Source of the DNA: Rhodocyclaceae bacterium
Lineage (GTDB): Bacteria > Pseudomonadota > Gammaproteobacteria > Burkholderiales > Rhodocyclaceae
DNA length: 64,000 nucleotides
Direction: 5' to 3'
Assembly (NCBI GenBank): GCA_023230455.1
Contig: JALNXH010000012.1
Span: 41,176-105,175, forward strand
Below are positions 62,203-64,000 of the stretch, piece by piece. Positions within the stretch are counted from its first letter, which is position 1, and each line of letters opens with the position of its first letter. A model generated the notes under the pieces. The model saw nothing but the letters and a program-made list of their open reading frames with translations. It did no database searches and was not told the origin of the DNA. The translations under genes and the position numbers were made by a program.

Positions 62203-63267
62203 TCAGCCGCCGATATAGGACATTTCGATGCGGCCGTTGCGCAGCGCCACGGTTTGCCCGGTGCGCAGCTCGGAATAGCGATCCGTGCGCGATTGCCACA
62301 GCCCGACAATGCGCTGCCGCAACTTGCGATCATCCTCGGCGCCGCGCAGCGGCGCACGCATGTCGTAGCCTTCGCTGGCGAACAGGCAGGTGTACAGTTT
62401 GCCCTCGGTAGACAACCGCAGCCGCGAACAATCGGCGCAGAAAGCTCGGGTGACCGACGAAATGACGCCGATCTCGCCGGCGCCGTCGCGATAACGCCAG
62501 CGCTGCGCGACCTCGCCGGACGCATTGGGCTCCAGCGGATCGAGCGGATATTCGGCGCCGATGCGGCGCAAAACCTCCGCCGACGGTACCACCTCCGCCA
62601 TCTGCCAGCCGTTGCTGGCACCCACATCCATGAATTCGATGAAACGCAGGATATGCGGCGTGTTGCGGAACTGCCGTGCCAGCGCCAACAACTCGCCGTC
62701 ATTCACTCCGCGCTTGACCACCGTATTCACCTTGAGCGCAGGGAAACCCGCCGCCTCGGCGGCGGCAATGCCTTCCAGCACCTGCGCAGCGGTGAACTTG
62801 GCGTCGGTCATCCGATGAAAGACAGTCTCGTCGATCGCATCGAGACTGACGGTGATTCGGTTCAACCCAGCATCGCGCAGGATGCGGGCCTTCTTCGTCA
62901 GCAGGGAACCGTTGGTGGTCAACGCCAGATCGATCCCCGGAATCGTCGCCAGCGCTTCGATCAGCCGTTCCACACCTCGGCGCAGCAGGGGCTCGCCGCC
63001 GGTGAGGCGGATCTTGCGTACTCCCAGGTCGGCAAAAATGCGCGCCAGACGAAGGATTTCCTCGAAACTGAGGAGTTCGCTGCGCGCCATGAAAAGGTGG
63101 TTCTCGTCGAACACTTCGCGCGGCATGCAGTAGGTACAACGGAAATTACAGCGATCGGTGACCGAGATGCGCAGATCGCGCAAGGGACGGCCGCGCGGAT
63201 CGCGCAAAGCATCGGTACTGGCGGAAGCGCTCGGCGGTAAAAGCGATGGCGGCGAAAGATCGTTCAT
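62203..63267 (-). CDS. moaA: GTP 3',8-cyclase MoaA
   Basis: 354 residues. The N-terminal radical-SAM cluster is CNFRCTYC, and the second cluster lies in FCADCSRLRLS and YTCLF. The end SYIGG carries the terminal double glycine needed for activity. MoaA starts molybdenum cofactor synthesis from GTP. It converges on the sensor gene with a 13-base gap and diverges from mobB. Confidence 0.95.
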   Translation of the reverse strand: MNDLSPPSLLPPSASASTDALRDPRGRPLRDLRISVTDRCNFRCTYCMPREVFDENHLFMARSELLSFEEILRLARIFADLGVRKIRLTGGEPLLRRGVERLIEALATIPGIDLALTTNGSLLTKKARILRDAGLNRITVSLDAIDETVFHRMTDAKFTAAQVLEGIAAAEAAGFPALKVNTVVKRGVNDGELLALARQFRNTPHILRFIEFMDVGASNGWQMAEVVPSAEVLRRIGAEYPLDPLEPNASGEVAQRWRYRDGAGEIGVISSVTRAFCADCSRLRLSTEGKLYTCLFASEGYDMRAPLRGAEDDRKLRQRIVGLWQSRTDRYSELRTGQTVALRNGRIEMSYIGG

Positions 63268-63374
63268 TTCAATGGGACGGAGCGGTCGTCCGAAAGTTCG
63301 TTGCGTTTAGGATAGCATTGCCTTCGCGGCAGAAAATTTGACTTGCAACAAGTAATTACATTAACGGAAATGCG

Positions 63375-63881
63375 ATGGACAAAAAACCTTTCGGCCTTAC
63401 AGGTCTCTCGGGCAGCGGCAAAACCACCCTGATCGCCAAACTGATCGACTGGTTCCGCCAGCAGGGGCTGCGCGTATCGGCGATCAAACACACCCACCAC
63501 GGTTTCGACCTTGACACCCCCGGCAAGGACTCCTGGAAAATGCGCGAAGCCGGAGCGCAGGAAGTATTTCTGGTCAGCAACCGGCGCTCGATCCTGATGC
63601 ACGAATACCGCGAAAGCGAAGAGCATTCGGTCGAACAACTGATCGCCCGCCTGGCACCCTGCGACCTGGTCATCGTCGAAGGCTACAAGCGCGATCCGCT
63701 GCCGAAGATCGAAGTCTTTCGCCCCGCGCTGGAAAACCCGCCGGTATGGCCCGGCAACCCCTCGGTGGTGGCCGTCGCCAGCGACGGCCCGGTGCAGACC
63801 CATCTACCGGTGCTCGACCTCAACAACACCGCCACCATCGCCCGCTTCATTGCCGCCCGCCTGGATATCCGGCTGAACTAG
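63375..63881 (+). CDS. mobB: Molybdopterin-guanine dinucleotide synthesis protein MobB
   Basis: 168 residues. GLTGLSGSGKTTLIAKLI is the P-loop, and IKHTHHGFDLDTPGKDSW (in short, IKHTHHGF) is the family hallmark. It is a GTP-binding helper of MobA. Divergent from moaA over a 107-base promoter gap. Confidence 0.94.
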   Translation: MDKKPFGLTGLSGSGKTTLIAKLIDWFRQQGLRVSAIKHTHHGFDLDTPGKDSWKMREAGAQEVFLVSNRRSILMHEYRESEEHSVEQLIARLAPCDLVIVEGYKRDPLPKIEVFRPALENPPVWPGNPSVVAVASDGPVQTHLPVLDLNNTATIARFIAARLDIRLN

Positions 63882-63961
63882 TGTAGCGTTCTATTCTTGA
63901 TGGAACTTATACAAATCAGGTGTCTCCAATGCTGTAATTCATCACAGCGAGGAGAGGGCGA

Positions 63962-64000
63962 GTGCGAGTTGCTGCGGAGATTGTGTTGAGCGAGGAAGAG
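63962..64000 (+). CDS. Probable start of an IS630-family transposase (runs off window)
   Basis: Thirteen codons from a GTG: VRVAAEIVLSEEE, with a GAGGAG site upstream. IS630-type transposases often begin this way. The gene continues past the window edge, so the call rests on very little sequence. The DNA from 63882 to 63961 would then hold the left end of the element. Confidence 0.45.
   Translation, partial: MRVAAEIVLSEEE

Noticed and set aside
62195..62212. GGCGGC-TCA-GCCGCC hairpin between the sensor gene and moaA as a terminator
   Set aside because: There is no T run on either side and the stem includes the moaA stop codon. It may be chance in GC-rich coding DNA.
1..64000. CRISPR arrays, tRNA or rRNA genes
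   Set aside because: I saw no regularly spaced direct repeats, no tRNA-like cloverleaf with a GGTTCGAATCC-type arm, and no rRNA sequence. A covariance-model scan would be needed to be certain about small RNAs.

Overview
The window reads as chromosomal DNA of a GC-rich Gram-negative bacterium, most likely a betaproteobacterium (a Rhodocyclales-like order is my best guess). Supporting features are lipoprotein and Tat-exported proteins, an ExbB-ExbD-TonB system, an outer-membrane MetA-type protein, a long MaeB with a phosphotransacetylase-like tail, and a radA-alr / lplT neighbourhood. This is inference from gene content; there is no rRNA or tRNA in the window to confirm it.

Left part (1-16.1 kb). 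A truncated MalT/LuxR-type ATPase regulator points left. Diverging from it is a 15-kb run of plus-strand genes. It starts with a set in which nearly every family occurs twice: two NTF2/SnoaL-like proteins (one cytosolic, one with a Tat-like signal), two aminoglycoside-phosphotransferase-fold kinases (the second frameshifted near its 3' end), two CrtC/DUF7064-like proteins and two LLM-class F420-type oxidoreductases. An NmrA-like reductase and a small unknown protein are also present. The run continues into an NADPH:F420 reductase and a full coenzyme F420 pathway, cofE-cofD-cofC-fbiC, with tight overlaps. F420 synthesis is unusual in this type of organism, and the upstream genes look like the pathway that uses it.

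Middle (16.1-32 kb). A YceH-like gene and an IS200-type insertion with subterminal hairpins come first, then a small unknown gene and an alpha/beta hydrolase. A continuous minus-strand run of twelve genes follows, read from 31.7 to 19.0 kb: zinc alcohol dehydrogenase, a c-type-haem beta-propeller protein, a DUF1566 protein, an AraC regulator, acoX, acoA, acoB, acoC, a lipoate-ligase-like protein, an acyl-CoA synthetase, an SDR and an isochorismatase-like hydrolase. It looks like an acetoin (or acetoin-like ketone) cleavage regulon that carries its own E2 lipoylation gene. Two near-identical 138-bp palindromic REPIN-like repeats lie at 3.7 and 31.8 kb.

Right part (32-64 kb). An SDR with a clear terminator is followed by a two-subunit molybdenum hydroxylase (IorAB type). 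Divergent from it are its probable maturation genes (MocA-like, XdhC), and mobA, moaA and mobB occur further along. Mostly housekeeping or envelope genes fill the rest: periplasmic peroxiredoxin, a MetA-type outer-membrane protein with a decayed duplicate, maeB, an FtsX-type permease, exbB-exbD-tonB with an LprI/ankyrin protein, two hydrolases, radA, alr, lplT, two TPM proteins with lemA, and a large GGDEF-EAL sensor. The last 40 bases look like the start of an IS630-type transposase.
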